Origin: Sphingopyxis lindanitolerans | Lineage (GTDB): Bacteria; Pseudomonadota; Alphaproteobacteria; Sphingomonadales; Sphingomonadaceae | Length of the DNA stretch: 64,000 nucleotides | NCBI RefSeq assembly: GCF_002993885.1 | Contig: NZ_CM009578.1 | Location: 3,370,009 to 3,434,008, forward strand | Direction: 5' to 3' | Part shown: positions 54,623 to 63,851 of the stretch, piece by piece | How the letters are laid out: each line of letters opens with the position of its first letter | Position numbering within the stretch: position 1 is the first letter of the stretch | Program-made: the position numbers and the translations under genes | Notes under the pieces: model-generated | Seen by the model: the letters and a program-made list of their open reading frames with translations, nothing else | Told to the model about the DNA's origin: nothing | Databases searched by the model: none

Positions 54623-55560
54623 GCAGCACGCGGATCAAGCGCGGCAAGGCGCCCCCGCGCCGCGCCGCGCGCGCGCCGAAGAAAAGGCGGAAAGTCCAGA
54701 CGTCGCGCCTCAACGCGCTGATCAACGCGCTGCCGGTCAGCCCGGCGACGTTGCAGCGCGCCGCCAATTGGACGATCGGCCTTGGCCTTGCCGCCGCGGT
54801 CGCGCTCGCCGCGCATGCGACCGGCGTCACCGCGAAGATTCACGAGGAATATGCCCAAGCGGTCGGCCGCGCGGGTTTTCAGGTCAAGAAGGTCGAAGTC
54901 GTCGGCGCCGACCGCATCGACCGGCTCAAAGTCTATGATATCGCGCTCGCGCAGAAGGACCGCTCGATGGCGGCGGTCGACCTCGAGGATGTCCGCCACG
55001 ACCTGATGCAATATGGCTGGATCAAGGATGCGCGCGTCTCGCGCCGCCTGCCCGACACGCTGGTCGTCGACATCGTCGAGCGCACCCCGGCGGCGATCTG
55101 GCAGCATAATAATCGCCTGTCGTTGATCGACGAAAAGGGTGTCGTGCTCGAACCCGTCAGCATTTCGACGATGCCCGATCTGCCGCTCGTCATCGGTCCG
55201 CACGCGAACCGCCGCGCGCAGGATTTGGAGCGCTTGCTCGCGGAGGCGAGCAGCCTCAAGGAATTGCTCGCGGGCGCGACCTGGGTCGGCAACCGCCGCT
55301 GGGATCTGCGCTTTCGCAGCGGCGAGACGCTGTCGCTTCCCGAAGGCGAGGTCGAGGCGAAGGCGGCGCTCGCCAAATTCGCGCACATGGACGGCGCCAA
55401 CCGCTTGCTCGGACGCGGCATCTTACGCTTCGATATGCGCGACCCCACCCGTTTCGTGCTACGCCTGCCGCACGAAGGGCAGGTGGCGCCCGCGAAGCTC
55501 GACGCCGCGCGCGACGCGGTCGATGCCGCGGCCGCCGCCAGCTCGGCGGAGAAGGGATAA
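54619..55560 (+). CDS. ftsQ: Cell division protein FtsQ
   Basis: A 313-residue bitopic protein: basic cytoplasmic N-terminus, one helix near residues 50-68, then a POTRA domain (FQVKKVEVVGADRIDRLKVYD) and the FtsQ beta domain (IKDARVSRRLPDTLVVDIVERTPAA). It connects FtsL and FtsB in the divisome. It overlaps ddl by ATGA. Confidence 0.94.
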   Translation: MSSTRIKRGKAPPRRAARAPKKRRKVQTSRLNALINALPVSPATLQRAANWTIGLGLAAAVALAAHATGVTAKIHEEYAQAVGRAGFQVKKVEVVGADRIDRLKVYDIALAQKDRSMAAVDLEDVRHDLMQYGWIKDARVSRRLPDTLVVDIVERTPAAIWQHNNRLSLIDEKGVVLEPVSISTMPDLPLVIGPHANRRAQDLERLLAEASSLKELLAGATWVGNRRWDLRFRSGETLSLPEGEVEAKAALAKFAHMDGANRLLGRGILRFDMRDPTRFVLRLPHEGQVAPAKLDAARDAVDAAAAASSAEKG

Positions 55561-55563
55561 ACC

Positions 55564-56820
55564 ATGGCGCCGCCGCGCATCGAAAAGATCATCACCGCGC
55601 TCGATGTCGGGTCGTGGAAGGTCTGCGCGCTGATCGCGGGGCAGACCGCCGATGGCCAGCTCCATGTGCTCGGCACCGGCCAGCGCGAGAGCCGCGGCGT
55701 CCAGCGCGGCTATGTCGCCGACATGGAGCAGACCGAACATATCGTGCGCGAGGCGATCGAGCAGGCCGAACGCATCGCCGGGCTCAACATCGACGATGTG
55801 TGGGTCAGCTTTTCGGCGGGCAGCCTGTTCAGCGACGTCGCGCCGATCGAGAGCGAGCTTGGCGGCCACCGTATCGAGCAGGAAGATATCGACGACCTGC
55901 TCGCCGCCGGGCGCGCCGGGATCGACCCCGAAGGGCGGATGATCCTGCACGCGCAGCCCGCGCTCTACACGCTCGACGGGCTGACCGGGGTCAAGAACCC
56001 GATCGGACTCCACGCCGACCGGCTCGGCGTCGACATCCACATCATCATGGCCGACGGCGCGCCGGTACGGAACCTCGAGGCCGCGGTGCGCCAGGCGCAT
56101 CTCGACGTCAACGCGGTCGTCGCTTCGCCAATCGCCGCGGGGCTCGCATGCCTCTCCGACGAGGAGCGCGACCTGGGGGTCGCGCTGGTCGAACTCGGCG
56201 CGGCGGTCACCACCGTCTCGCTCTATGCCGGTGGCATGCTTGTCGAGATGGCGTCGCTGCCCTTCGGCGCCAGCGACATCACCGACGACATCGCCTCGGC
56301 CTTTGGCATTCGGCGCAGCCAGGCGCAGCGCTTGCAAAGCTTCTATGGCTCGGCCTCGGCAAGCCCGCGCGACAATAATGAGATTATCGAGCTCGACCCC
56401 GGCGCGCCGGCGGGCAGCGATTCGCCGCGCATCACGCGCGCGCAACTGGTCGCGGTGATCCGTCAGCGCCTCGACGCGATGATGGGGGAGATCGGGAAGA
56501 CGCTGAAGGACCTGCATTTCGTCGGACCGGTCGGGCGTCAGGTCGTACTCGTCGGCGGCGGCGCCGACCTGAAAGGTCTGGCCGACTATACGCAGAGCGC
56601 GCTTGGGCGCGCGGCGCGCGTCGGGCGACCGCGCGGTCTGCACGGCCTGCCCGATGCCCATGGCGGACCGGCTTTCGCGACGCTCGCGGGTCTGGTTCTC
56701 TATGCGGCATCAGACCCGGTGGACCTTCGCGATCTGCCGATGATGGCGCAGGATATCTACCGGCCGAAGAGCGCGGGTATCCTCAATCGATTGATGGCTG
56801 CTCTCAAAAGCAGTTTCTGA
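55564..56820 (+). CDS. ftsA: Cell division protein FtsA
   Basis: A 418-residue actin-like ATPase. ALDVGSWKVCALI is phosphate loop 1, VALVELGAAVTTVSLY near 205 is loop 2, and VVLVGGGADLKGL near 327 is the adenosine motif. The amphipathic tail SAGILNRLMAALKSSF tethers FtsZ to the membrane. Confidence 0.95.
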   Translation: MAPPRIEKIITALDVGSWKVCALIAGQTADGQLHVLGTGQRESRGVQRGYVADMEQTEHIVREAIEQAERIAGLNIDDVWVSFSAGSLFSDVAPIESELGGHRIEQEDIDDLLAAGRAGIDPEGRMILHAQPALYTLDGLTGVKNPIGLHADRLGVDIHIIMADGAPVRNLEAAVRQAHLDVNAVVASPIAAGLACLSDEERDLGVALVELGAAVTTVSLYAGGMLVEMASLPFGASDITDDIASAFGIRRSQAQRLQSFYGSASASPRDNNEIIELDPGAPAGSDSPRITRAQLVAVIRQRLDAMMGEIGKTLKDLHFVGPVGRQVVLVGGGADLKGLADYTQSALGRAARVGRPRGLHGLPDAHGGPAFATLAGLVLYAASDPVDLRDLPMMAQDIYRPKSAGILNRLMAALKSSF

Positions 56821-56890
56821 GTGACGGGCGACGGAAAGGTTAATTTTTTGGGTGATTCCGGCGTCACAATAGTGCAATGCGATAAGGAAA

Positions 56891-56918
56891 TGCCGGACGG
56901 TGGGACTAACGTCCGGCA
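56891..56918 (+). promoter_or_regulatory. ftsZ: Hairpin in the ftsA-ftsZ gap
   Basis: A 9-bp perfect stem (TGCCGGACG with CGTCCGGCA) and 10-nt loop lies 55 nt before ftsZ. No T run follows, so it is more likely a leader or processing structure than a terminator. The 152-bp gap is the largest inside the cluster and may hold an ftsZ promoter. Confidence 0.4.
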
Positions 56919-56972
56919 GGGTCGCAAGATGAGGGACACGGCGATGGTCCGCCGCCGCAGGGAGATTAGTGG

Positions 56973-58448
56973 ATGAGCATCAATATTGGCCCGCCGCAGG
57001 TCGATGAACTGAAGCCGCGCATCGCGGTGATCGGGGTCGGCGGTGCCGGGGGCAATGCCATCGCCAACATGATCGCCGCCCGCGTCGAGGGTGTCGATTT
57101 CATCGTCGCGAACACCGACGCGCAGGCGCTGAACGCCTCGCCGGCCGAGCGGCGCATCCAGTTGGGGACGCAGATCACCCAGGGGCTGGGCGCGGGCTCG
57201 CGCCCCGAAGTCGGGCGCGCGGCGGCCGAGGAAAGCATCGCGCAGGTCGAGGAAGCGCTGAACGGCGCGCATATGTGCTTCGTCGCGGCCGGCATGGGCG
57301 GCGGCACCGGCACCGGCGCCGCGCCGGTAATCGCCAAGGCCGCGCGCGACCGCGGCATCCTGACCGTCGGCGTCGTGACCAAGCCCTTCACCTTCGAGGG
57401 GCAGCGCCGTATGCGGTCGGCGGACTCGGGCATCGCCGAGCTTCAGGACCATGTCGATACGCTGATCGTCATTCCCAACCAGAATCTCTTCCTCGTCGCC
57501 AATCCGAACACGACGTTCAAAGAAGCTTTCACCATGGCGGATGAAGTGCTCCAGCAGGGCGTTCGCGGCATCACCGATCTGATGGTCATGCCGGGCCTCA
57601 TCAACCTCGACTTCGCCGACGTGCGCAGCGTGATGCGCGAAATGGGCAAGGCGATGATGGGCACCGGCGAAGCCGAAGGCGACGGCCGCGCGCTCGAGGC
57701 GGCGCAAAAGGCGATTGCCAACCCGCTGCTCGACGGCGTGTCGATGGCGGGCGCGAAGGGCGTCATCATCTCGATCACCGGCGGTGAGGACATGCGCCTG
57801 ATGGAAGTGGATGAAGCGGCCAACCATATCCGCGAACTGGTCGATCCCGACGCGAACATCATCTGGGGCAGCGCTTTCAACGACAGCCTCGACGGCAAGA
57901 TTCGCGTGTCGGTCGTCGCGACCGGCATCGACAGTGCTGGCGACCCGTCGGCGCAGGCCGCGCCAGCGTCGCGCAGCTTCTCGTTCCAGCCCGCCCGCAC
58001 CGCCGCGCCCCTGCCGGTCGTCGAAGAGCCGGTCGAGGCGGCCGCGCCCGAGGTGCCGGTCGAGGCTCCTGCCGAAATCGGCAACGATCCGGCGCCGGGC
58101 TTTTCGCTCGGCGACGCGCCGCAGGCCGAAGCGCCCGCCGAGGCGGTCGCCGAAGAAGAGCCGATGGAGCTTTCGCAGGTCGCGGCGCACTATGACGACA
58201 CCGCCGACGAACTGGTGCTCAGCGAGCCCGAAGCCCCGGCCGCCGGCGGTTATCAGCCTGCGGCTCCCGCCGGCGACGCCGCGCCGCATGCCGCGCCCGC
58301 CGAAGATGCGCCGACGCGCGCGCTTGGCGGCGGAACCCTGTTCGAGCGCATGTCGCGTCTGTCGCGCGGTTCGACCGCCGAGCGCGAAGACGACAAGGAA
58401 GACGGGGTCGACATCCCGCGTTTCCTGGGGCGGCAAAACAACCAGTAA
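56973..58448 (+). CDS. ftsZ: Cell division GTPase FtsZ
   Basis: A 491-residue tubulin homologue. [12 protein letters not shown] near 21-32 and the tubulin loop [12 protein letters not shown] near 107-118 bind GTP; NLDFADV near 210 is the T7 region. A 120-residue Pro/Ala/Glu-rich linker leads to the conserved C-terminal peptide DIPRFLGRQ that binds FtsA. The linker is long compared with E. coli, as usual in alphaproteobacteria. Confidence 0.97.
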   Translation: MSINIGPPQVDELKPRIAVIGVGGAGGNAIANMIAARVEGVDFIVANTDAQALNASPAERRIQLGTQITQGLGAGSRPEVGRAAAEESIAQVEEALNGAHMCFVAAGMGGGTGTGAAPVIAKAARDRGILTVGVVTKPFTFEGQRRMRSADSGIAELQDHVDTLIVIPNQNLFLVANPNTTFKEAFTMADEVLQQGVRGITDLMVMPGLINLDFADVRSVMREMGKAMMGTGEAEGDGRALEAAQKAIANPLLDGVSMAGAKGVIISITGGEDMRLMEVDEAANHIRELVDPDANIIWGSAFNDSLDGKIRVSVVATGIDSAGDPSAQAAPASRSFSFQPARTAAPLPVVEEPVEAAAPEVPVEAPAEIGNDPAPGFSLGDAPQAEAPAEAVAEEEPMELSQVAAHYDDTADELVLSEPEAPAAGGYQPAAPAGDAAPHAAPAEDAPTRALGGGTLFERMSRLSRGSTAEREDDKEDGVDIPRFLGRQNNQ

Positions 58449-58507
58449 CAGGGTAGCGAACGGCCGTTGCTCCGGGCAAGGCGGGCCTGAAATCGGGATG
58501 ATCTGAC

Positions 58508-60241
58508 TTGCCCCTGCGGCCACGAAAAGCGAAGCGGCGACATGGCTGGACCGGCGGGTCCGGCCGGTTGCGGCGTTTGTCCGCGGCGGCGGGCCTGTTG
58601 CTGCTGACGAGCGTCGTCGCCGTCCCGGCGTTTGCGATCCAGGCGGCGACGCCCGACGCGGCGACCAAGGCGGCGATGGACAAGCGCACCGCCGCGCGGA
58701 CGCTCCTGTCGTCCGCGCTCGGGCGCCTCGCGGCGAACAGCAATGATGCGGCGGCGCTGCTCGATGCCGGGCGTGCCTCGATCGACCTTGAGGATTATCG
58801 CGCGGCGACGGGCTTTCTGACCCGCGCCGAGCAGGCGAGCCCGCGCGACGGCGCGGTCAAGGCAGCGCTCGGATCGGCGATGGTCCATATGGAAAGCCCG
58901 ACGCGCGCGCTTGACTATTTTGGTGAAGCGCAGCTTCTGGGGGCGCCCGAACGGCTGTTCCTTGCCGACCGCGGCCTCGCACGCGACCTTCTGGGTCAGC
59001 AGGATGCGGCGCAGCGCGACTATCAGCTTGCGCTGTCGATCGCCCCCAATGAGGAGGTGACGCGCCGCTATGCTCTCTCGCTCGGGATCAGCGGCGAAGC
59101 CGACCGGGCGGTCGGGCTGCTGACTCCGCAGCTTCGCGCGCAGGAGCGTGCGGCATGGCGGTTGCGCGCGATGATCCTGGCGATGAACGGCCGCGACGCC
59201 GAGGCGACCGAGATCGTCAACGCGACGATGCCACCAGCGCTGGCGCAGAATATCCTGCCCTACCTCACGCAGATGGACCGGCTCAATCCGGCGCAGCAAG
59301 CCGCCGCGGCGCATTTCGGCCGGTTCCCGACCGGGCAGCTCGGCCCTCGGCGAAAGCCGGTGCAGGTCGCTGCCGCAACGCCGCCGCCTTCGCCACCTCT
59401 CCCTGCGACCGAAGCGGGAAAAAGGTCGCAGCGTAGCAGGCCGCCGATATCGGCTTCTCCTAAGCCCGAGCCGAAGCCTGCACCGAAGCCCGCGCCCGCC
59501 GCTTCGTCGACGCCGCGTCCGTCCGCCGCGGTCGAACCCCGCCCGCTTGCGGTTCCGCCTGCGCCGATCCCATCCAACGCACCGTCTGTTGCCCCGATCG
59601 GCACCAACCCCGCGCAATCGTCGACGCCGGTCGGCCCCGGCTTTTCGATCGCCGATGTCGGGCGCCCCGCGTCGGCGGCGAGTGCCGAACCGATGACGCC
59701 GCCGCCTTCGATCGCCCCGGCGGGCAGTAAGGTCGCCCCTGACGCGCCGCTGGCATCGCTCGCCGCCATCGCCAGTTCGATCGAGATTCCGCCGGAAGAG
59801 CTCGCGCAGGCCGACAATGCGATCGGTGCCGACATGCTCGCCAAGCTGCGCGAAGATAAGAAGCGCGCCGACGCCGCCGAGGAGGCGAAGCGCGAAAAGG
59901 AAGAGGCCGCCGCCAAGGCGAAAGCCGAAGCCGATGCGAAGGCCAAGGCCGAAGCGGCCGAAAAGAAGGCGAATCCCGCCCGGGTCTGGGTGCAGGTCGC
60001 GACCGGCGCCAATGCGAAGGCGCTGGCGTTCGACTATGGCCGGTTCGCGAAGAAGAATCCTGCGCTTTTCAAGGGCAAATCGGCCGCGACCACCGAATGG
60101 GGTCAGACGCGGCGCTTGCTCGTCGGGCCATTCAAGGACCATAAGGCGGCGCAGGACTGGCTGGCGGACTATAAGAAGGCGGGCGGTGACGCCTTCCTGT
60201 TCAACAGCGAGGCCGGCCAGGACGTCGATCCGGTTCAATGA
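58508..60241 (+). CDS. TPR and SPOR domain protein
   Basis: A 577-residue exported protein starting at TTG (GGGATGATCTGAC before it), with a signal ending VPAFAIQ. Residues 40-270 hold TPR-like helices (ALLDAGRASIDLEDYRAATGFL), then a 170-residue Pro/Ala/Ser linker, a Lys/Glu/Ala coiled stretch, and a C-terminal SPOR domain (RVWVQVATGANAKALAFDYGRF). SPOR domains bind denuded septal murein, which suits a place right after ftsZ. It overlaps dgt by ATGA. Confidence 0.85.
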   Translation: MPLRPRKAKRRHGWTGGSGRLRRLSAAAGLLLLTSVVAVPAFAIQAATPDAATKAAMDKRTAARTLLSSALGRLAANSNDAAALLDAGRASIDLEDYRAATGFLTRAEQASPRDGAVKAALGSAMVHMESPTRALDYFGEAQLLGAPERLFLADRGLARDLLGQQDAAQRDYQLALSIAPNEEVTRRYALSLGISGEADRAVGLLTPQLRAQERAAWRLRAMILAMNGRDAEATEIVNATMPPALAQNILPYLTQMDRLNPAQQAAAAHFGRFPTGQLGPRRKPVQVAAATPPPSPPLPATEAGKRSQRSRPPISASPKPEPKPAPKPAPAASSTPRPSAAVEPRPLAVPPAPIPSNAPSVAPIGTNPAQSSTPVGPGFSIADVGRPASAASAEPMTPPPSIAPAGSKVAPDAPLASLAAIASSIEIPPEELAQADNAIGADMLAKLREDKKRADAAEEAKREKEEAAAKAKAEADAKAKAEAAEKKANPARVWVQVATGANAKALAFDYGRFAKKNPALFKGKSAATTEWGQTRRLLVGPFKDHKAAQDWLADYKKAGGDAFLFNSEAGQDVDPVQ

Positions 60242-61410
60242 CCGTCGCCGCCTGCGCCAGCAACCCGGCGCAGAGCCGCGGGCGTCGTCACGAAGAGCCC
60301 GGCCGTGTCGTGCGCGGGCCGCGCGATGCGTTCCAGCGCGACCGCGATCGCATCATCCATTCGATCGCCTTTCGCCGCCTGCGCCACAAGACGCAGGTTT
60401 TCGTCGCGCCCGACGGTGATCATTACCGCGTCCGCCTGACCCACAGTATCGAGGTGGCGCAGATCGGCCGCGGCATCGCGCGTGCGCTCGGGCTCAACGA
60501 GGATCTGACCGAAGCACTGTGCCTTGCCCACGACATAGGCCATCCGCCCTTTGGCCATGCCGGGGAGGATGCGCTGAAGGCGGCGATGGCGGGTCATGGC
60601 GGCTTCGACCATAATGGCCATACGCTGCGCACCCTCGCGCAGCTCGAATGTCCCTATCCGCGTTTCGACGGGCTCAACCTCAGTTGGGAGACGCTGGAAG
60701 GGCTCGCCAAGCATAATGGCCCGGTGCGCCGTCCCGGCTGGGCGCTCGCCGAAATCGATGCGGAATTTCCACTCGACCTGACGAGCCACGCCAGCCTCGA
60801 GGCGCAGGTCGCGGCGGTTGCCGACGATATCGCCTATGATAATCACGACATCGACGACGGGCTGCGCGCGGGACTGTTGACGCTCGACCAGCTGATGGGA
60901 CAGCCTTTTGTCGCCGCCAATTACCGCGCGGTAGAGGGTCGCTTTCCCGGCGCGCCGCGCGACCGCTTGCTGCGCGAACTGGTGCGCGACCAGATCGGCG
61001 TGATGGTCAACGACGTGATCGCGGCGACCGAAGCGAATGTCGCCGCCGCCGGGGTCGTGAGCGTCGGCGAGGTCCGCACCGCGGGCCGGACGCTCGGCGA
61101 TTTTTCGGACGAACTCGCGCGGCAGGAACGCGACCTCAAGCGTTTCATGTATGCGAACCTCTATCATCATCCCGTGCAGATGGCGGCGGCGGCGGGCGCC
61201 GATCAGATCGTGTCGCGGCTGTTCGAGGCCTATGCGAACGCCCCCCGGCTGATGGGCGAGGACTGGGCGTCGCGCCTGCCCGACGACGAAAGCGCGATGG
61301 TGCGCCATATCGGAGACTATATCGCCGGCATGACCGACCGCTTCGCCATCGACCGCTTTGCCGAGATTTTCGGCCGGGATGCGGTGCCGGAGGCGCTGGC
61401 GCACGCGTGA
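60238..61410 (+). CDS. dgt: Deoxyguanosinetriphosphate triphosphohydrolase-like protein
   Basis: A 390-residue HD-domain enzyme that splits dNTPs to deoxynucleoside and triphosphate. Metal ligands are in RLTHSIEVAQIGR near 64, CLAHDIGHPPFGHAGE near 99 and DDIAYDNHDIDDG near 197. FRRLRHKTQVF and the length fit the type 2 family. Confidence 0.94.
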   Translation: MTVAACASNPAQSRGRRHEEPGRVVRGPRDAFQRDRDRIIHSIAFRRLRHKTQVFVAPDGDHYRVRLTHSIEVAQIGRGIARALGLNEDLTEALCLAHDIGHPPFGHAGEDALKAAMAGHGGFDHNGHTLRTLAQLECPYPRFDGLNLSWETLEGLAKHNGPVRRPGWALAEIDAEFPLDLTSHASLEAQVAAVADDIAYDNHDIDDGLRAGLLTLDQLMGQPFVAANYRAVEGRFPGAPRDRLLRELVRDQIGVMVNDVIAATEANVAAAGVVSVGEVRTAGRTLGDFSDELARQERDLKRFMYANLYHHPVQMAAAAGADQIVSRLFEAYANAPRLMGEDWASRLPDDESAMVRHIGDYIAGMTDRFAIDRFAEIFGRDAVPEALAHA

Positions 61411-61457
61411 CGGGTGGTGCCGGGACGGGCTCGCCCGGAGAGTGGCTGAAAAAGGGT

Positions 61458-61648
61458 CACGCGGAGGCGCGGAGAGATTTTACGGCTCCCCCTCGCTCGT
61501 CATTCCCGCGAAAGCGGGAACCCAGTTGCAACGCCGGTGATACAGCGCTGCCGCGCTGTTTTCTTCCTTGCGCTGGGTTCCCGCTTTCGCGGGAATGACG
61601 AAGATAGGGGAGCGCAGAATCTCCACTCTTTCTCCGCGCCTCCGCGTG
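61458..61648. repeat. CTCCGCG-family inverted repeat, gene-free copy with nested insert
   Basis: Perfect 18-bp arms, 61458-61475 and 61631-61648 (CACGCGGAGGCGCGGAGA). They resemble the arms round the GxxExxY gene and at 29745. The interior is filled by a second, different palindrome at 61498-61600. The 320-bp gap holds no gene. Confidence 0.85.
61498..61600. repeat. Nested palindrome, CATTCCCGCGAAAGCGGGAA family
   Basis: Perfect 28-bp arms at 61498-61525 and 61573-61600. The loop contains a minor hairpin ACAGCGC/GCGCTGT. It belongs to the same broad family as 34588 and 38461. Confidence 0.9.
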
Positions 61649-61730
61649 AACAAAGTCTCTACCTTCTCTGTACGAAAATAACCCCAAGCCCGCGTTGCCA
61701 TCCCGCCCCGCCGCGTCCTAAGATCGTCCG

Positions 61731-62375
61731 ATGACGTCACCCGACATCTTGCTGCTCGGCGCGACCGGCCTCGTCGGCGGCATCGTGGCGCGGCTGGTGG
61801 GGCCGGCGATCCTCGTCCGCCGCGCGCCCGACGATCCACCCCCGCAACAGAAAATGCTCGTCGCGCCCGGCGGGGAATGGCCCGCGCTCATCGCCGATAA
61901 CCGCCCCTCGACCCTGATCTCCTGCCTCGGCACGACGATCCGGCAGGCGGGGTCGCAGGCGGCGTTTCGCGCGGTGGATCATGATCTGGTCCTCGCCGCC
62001 GCCCGCGCCGCGAGAGGCGGCGGCGCGCGGCACATGATCACTGTCAGCAGTGTGGGCGCGTCGGCAAAGAGCCGCAATTTCTATCTGCGGACGAAAGGCG
62101 AGGTCGAGGAAGGGTTGCGCACGCTGCGATTCGATCGGCTCGATATCATCCGCCCCGGCCTGTTGACCGGCGATCGCCCGGGAACGCCGCGGCTGGGTGA
62201 GGGGATCGCGATGGTCGCGGCGCCGTTGACCGACGCGCTGCTCCACGGATCGCTGCGTCGCTATCGTTCGATTCCGGCCGAAACGGTCGCCAAGGCGATC
62301 GCCCGCTTGACCCGATGCGAGGCGCCTGGCGCGTATATCCACGAAAACGACGCGATCCGCACGCTCGCCGATTGA
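61731..62375 (+). CDS. NAD(P)H-binding protein, HTATIP2/TIP30-like
   Basis: A 214-residue atypical short-chain dehydrogenase. The cofactor loop LLGATGLVGG is at residues 7-16, and VSSVGASAKSRNFYLRTKGEVEEGL near 103 carries the Tyr-x-x-x-Lys-like pair, as in HTATIP2-type proteins. The reaction is unknown. It precedes the glycine riboswitch and is probably a separate unit. Confidence 0.8.
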   Translation: MTSPDILLLGATGLVGGIVARLVGPAILVRRAPDDPPPQQKMLVAPGGEWPALIADNRPSTLISCLGTTIRQAGSQAAFRAVDHDLVLAAARAARGGGARHMITVSSVGASAKSRNFYLRTKGEVEEGLRTLRFDRLDIIRPGLLTGDRPGTPRLGEGIAMVAAPLTDALLHGSLRRYRSIPAETVAKAIARLTRCEAPGAYIHENDAIRTLAD

Positions 62376-62444
62376 CTCCGCAAAAAGGCAACGCCAAGGC
62401 TCAGGCGTCTGTCGGGCCTCTGCAGGGAGATTCGGCCGGCCGCG

Positions 62445-62660
62445 CGGGAGAGCGCGGGCAGGGCAACCTGATCCCGCCACCGAAGGAGCAACCGCCCCGG
62501 AAACTCTCAGGTAAACGGACCGCGCAGGCTGGAACGGACACTCTGGAAAGCGTTCCGGCCGTCTGAAGGAAGGCCGGAACCACCGAAGGGGTAACCCCGG
62601 CTCGCCCCTATCCGGGACGTCCGGGGGAAAACTCTCAGGTTCCCGTGACAGAGGGGGCAT
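62445..62660 (+). promoter_or_regulatory. Tandem glycine riboswitch
   Basis: Two aptamers in series can be read. Each has the conserved pieces: GGGAGAGC, CCGAAGGAGCAA, GGAAACTCTCAGG and GGACACTCTGGA in the first (about 62445-62549); CCACCGAAGGGGTAACC, GGAAAACTCTCAGG and GACAGAGGGGGCA in the second (about 62552-62660). It lies just before gcvT, where glycine is known to switch on the cleavage system. Confidence 0.92.
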
Positions 62661-62714
62661 GGCGACAGGACGGCACCGGGCCGCGCCTTGCCATGTCAAC
62701 CGCGGGAGACTGAC

Positions 62715-63848
62715 ATGACCGAAAATGAATCGACGGGCGAAGAGGCGGTCCCCACCGCGACGTTGCCGCTCGACGCCTGGCACCGTGCGAAGGGCGGCCG
62801 GATGGTCGAATTCGCCGGTTATTGGATGCCGATCCAATATGAAGGTATCATGGCCGAGCATCTGTGGGTGCGCGAGAATGCGGGCCTGTTCGACGTCAGC
62901 CATATGGGGCAGCTCAGCCTTTCGGGCGAGGATGTCGCGGCAGCGCTCGAAGCGCTCGTTCCGGGTGACATTGCGGGGCTGAAGCCCTGGCGCATGCGCT
63001 ATTCGTTGCTGCTCGGCGACGACGGCGGCATACTCGACGACCTGATGATCACCAACGAGGGTGACCAGTTCGCCGTCGTCGTCAACGGCGCGGTGAAGTG
63101 GGAAGACATCGGGCATCTGCGCGAAAACCTGCCCGACGATGTCACGCTCAATCACAATGAGGATTATGGCCTGCTCGCGCTTCAGGGGCCAAAGGCGGCG
63201 GAGGCGCTGGCGCGGCTGGTGCCCGAATGCGCGGATATGGTGTTCATGCAAGCGGCGCGCGCGACGTGGAACGGCCATGCGATCGGGCTCAGCCGCTCGG
63301 GCTATACCGGTGAAGACGGCTTTGAAATCTCGCTCCCCAACGAAGTACTCGCCGCCTTCGCCGATGCGCTCTGCGCGATGGACGCGGTGAAGCCGATCGG
63401 ACTCGGCGCGCGCGACAGCCTGCGGCTCGAAGCTGGCTTGCCGCTTTATGGCCACGACCTCAACGAAGAGATCGACCCGATCGAAGGCGATCTTGGCTTT
63501 GCGATCAGCAAGCGCCGCCGTGAGGAAGGCGGTTTTCCCGGCGCCGCGCGCATCCTCGGCCATCTCGCCGACGGCTCGGCGCGCAAGCGCGTCGGCCTGC
63601 TCGTCGACGGCAAACTGCCAGTGCGCGAGGGCGCGAAGCTGTTCGACGGCGAGGAGGAAATCGGCGTCGTGACCTCGGGCGGCTTTGCCCCCAGCGTTGG
63701 CGCGCCGATCGCGATGGGCTATGTTCCGCGCGATCACGCCGTGCCCGGCACCGCGATCGCCGCCGAGGTCCGCGGCAAGCGGGTGCCCTGCACCGTCGCC
63801 GCCATGCCCTTCATTCCCCATCATTATGTCCGCAAACAGGGAGGCTGA
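62715..63848 (+). CDS. gcvT: Glycine cleavage system T protein (aminomethyltransferase)
   Basis: A 377-residue folate-dependent enzyme. FDVSHMGQLSLSG near 58, RSGYTGEDGFEISLP near 195 and LGARDSLRLEAGLPLYGHDL near 233 are the family signatures. The ATG at 62715 has GGGAGA upstream; an earlier in-frame ATG at 62688 is inside the leader. It transfers the methylene group from the H-protein to tetrahydrofolate. Confidence 0.95.
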   Translation: MTENESTGEEAVPTATLPLDAWHRAKGGRMVEFAGYWMPIQYEGIMAEHLWVRENAGLFDVSHMGQLSLSGEDVAAALEALVPGDIAGLKPWRMRYSLLLGDDGGILDDLMITNEGDQFAVVVNGAVKWEDIGHLRENLPDDVTLNHNEDYGLLALQGPKAAEALARLVPECADMVFMQAARATWNGHAIGLSRSGYTGEDGFEISLPNEVLAAFADALCAMDAVKPIGLGARDSLRLEAGLPLYGHDLNEEIDPIEGDLGFAISKRRREEGGFPGAARILGHLADGSARKRVGLLVDGKLPVREGAKLFDGEEEIGVVTSGGFAPSVGAPIAMGYVPRDHAVPGTAIAAEVRGKRVPCTVAAMPFIPHHYVRKQGG

Positions 63849-63851
63849 CCG

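Noticed and set aside
56821..56972. CtrA binding site before ftsZ
   Set aside because: Only one TTAA half-site is present; the TTAA-N7-TTAA spacing is not met.
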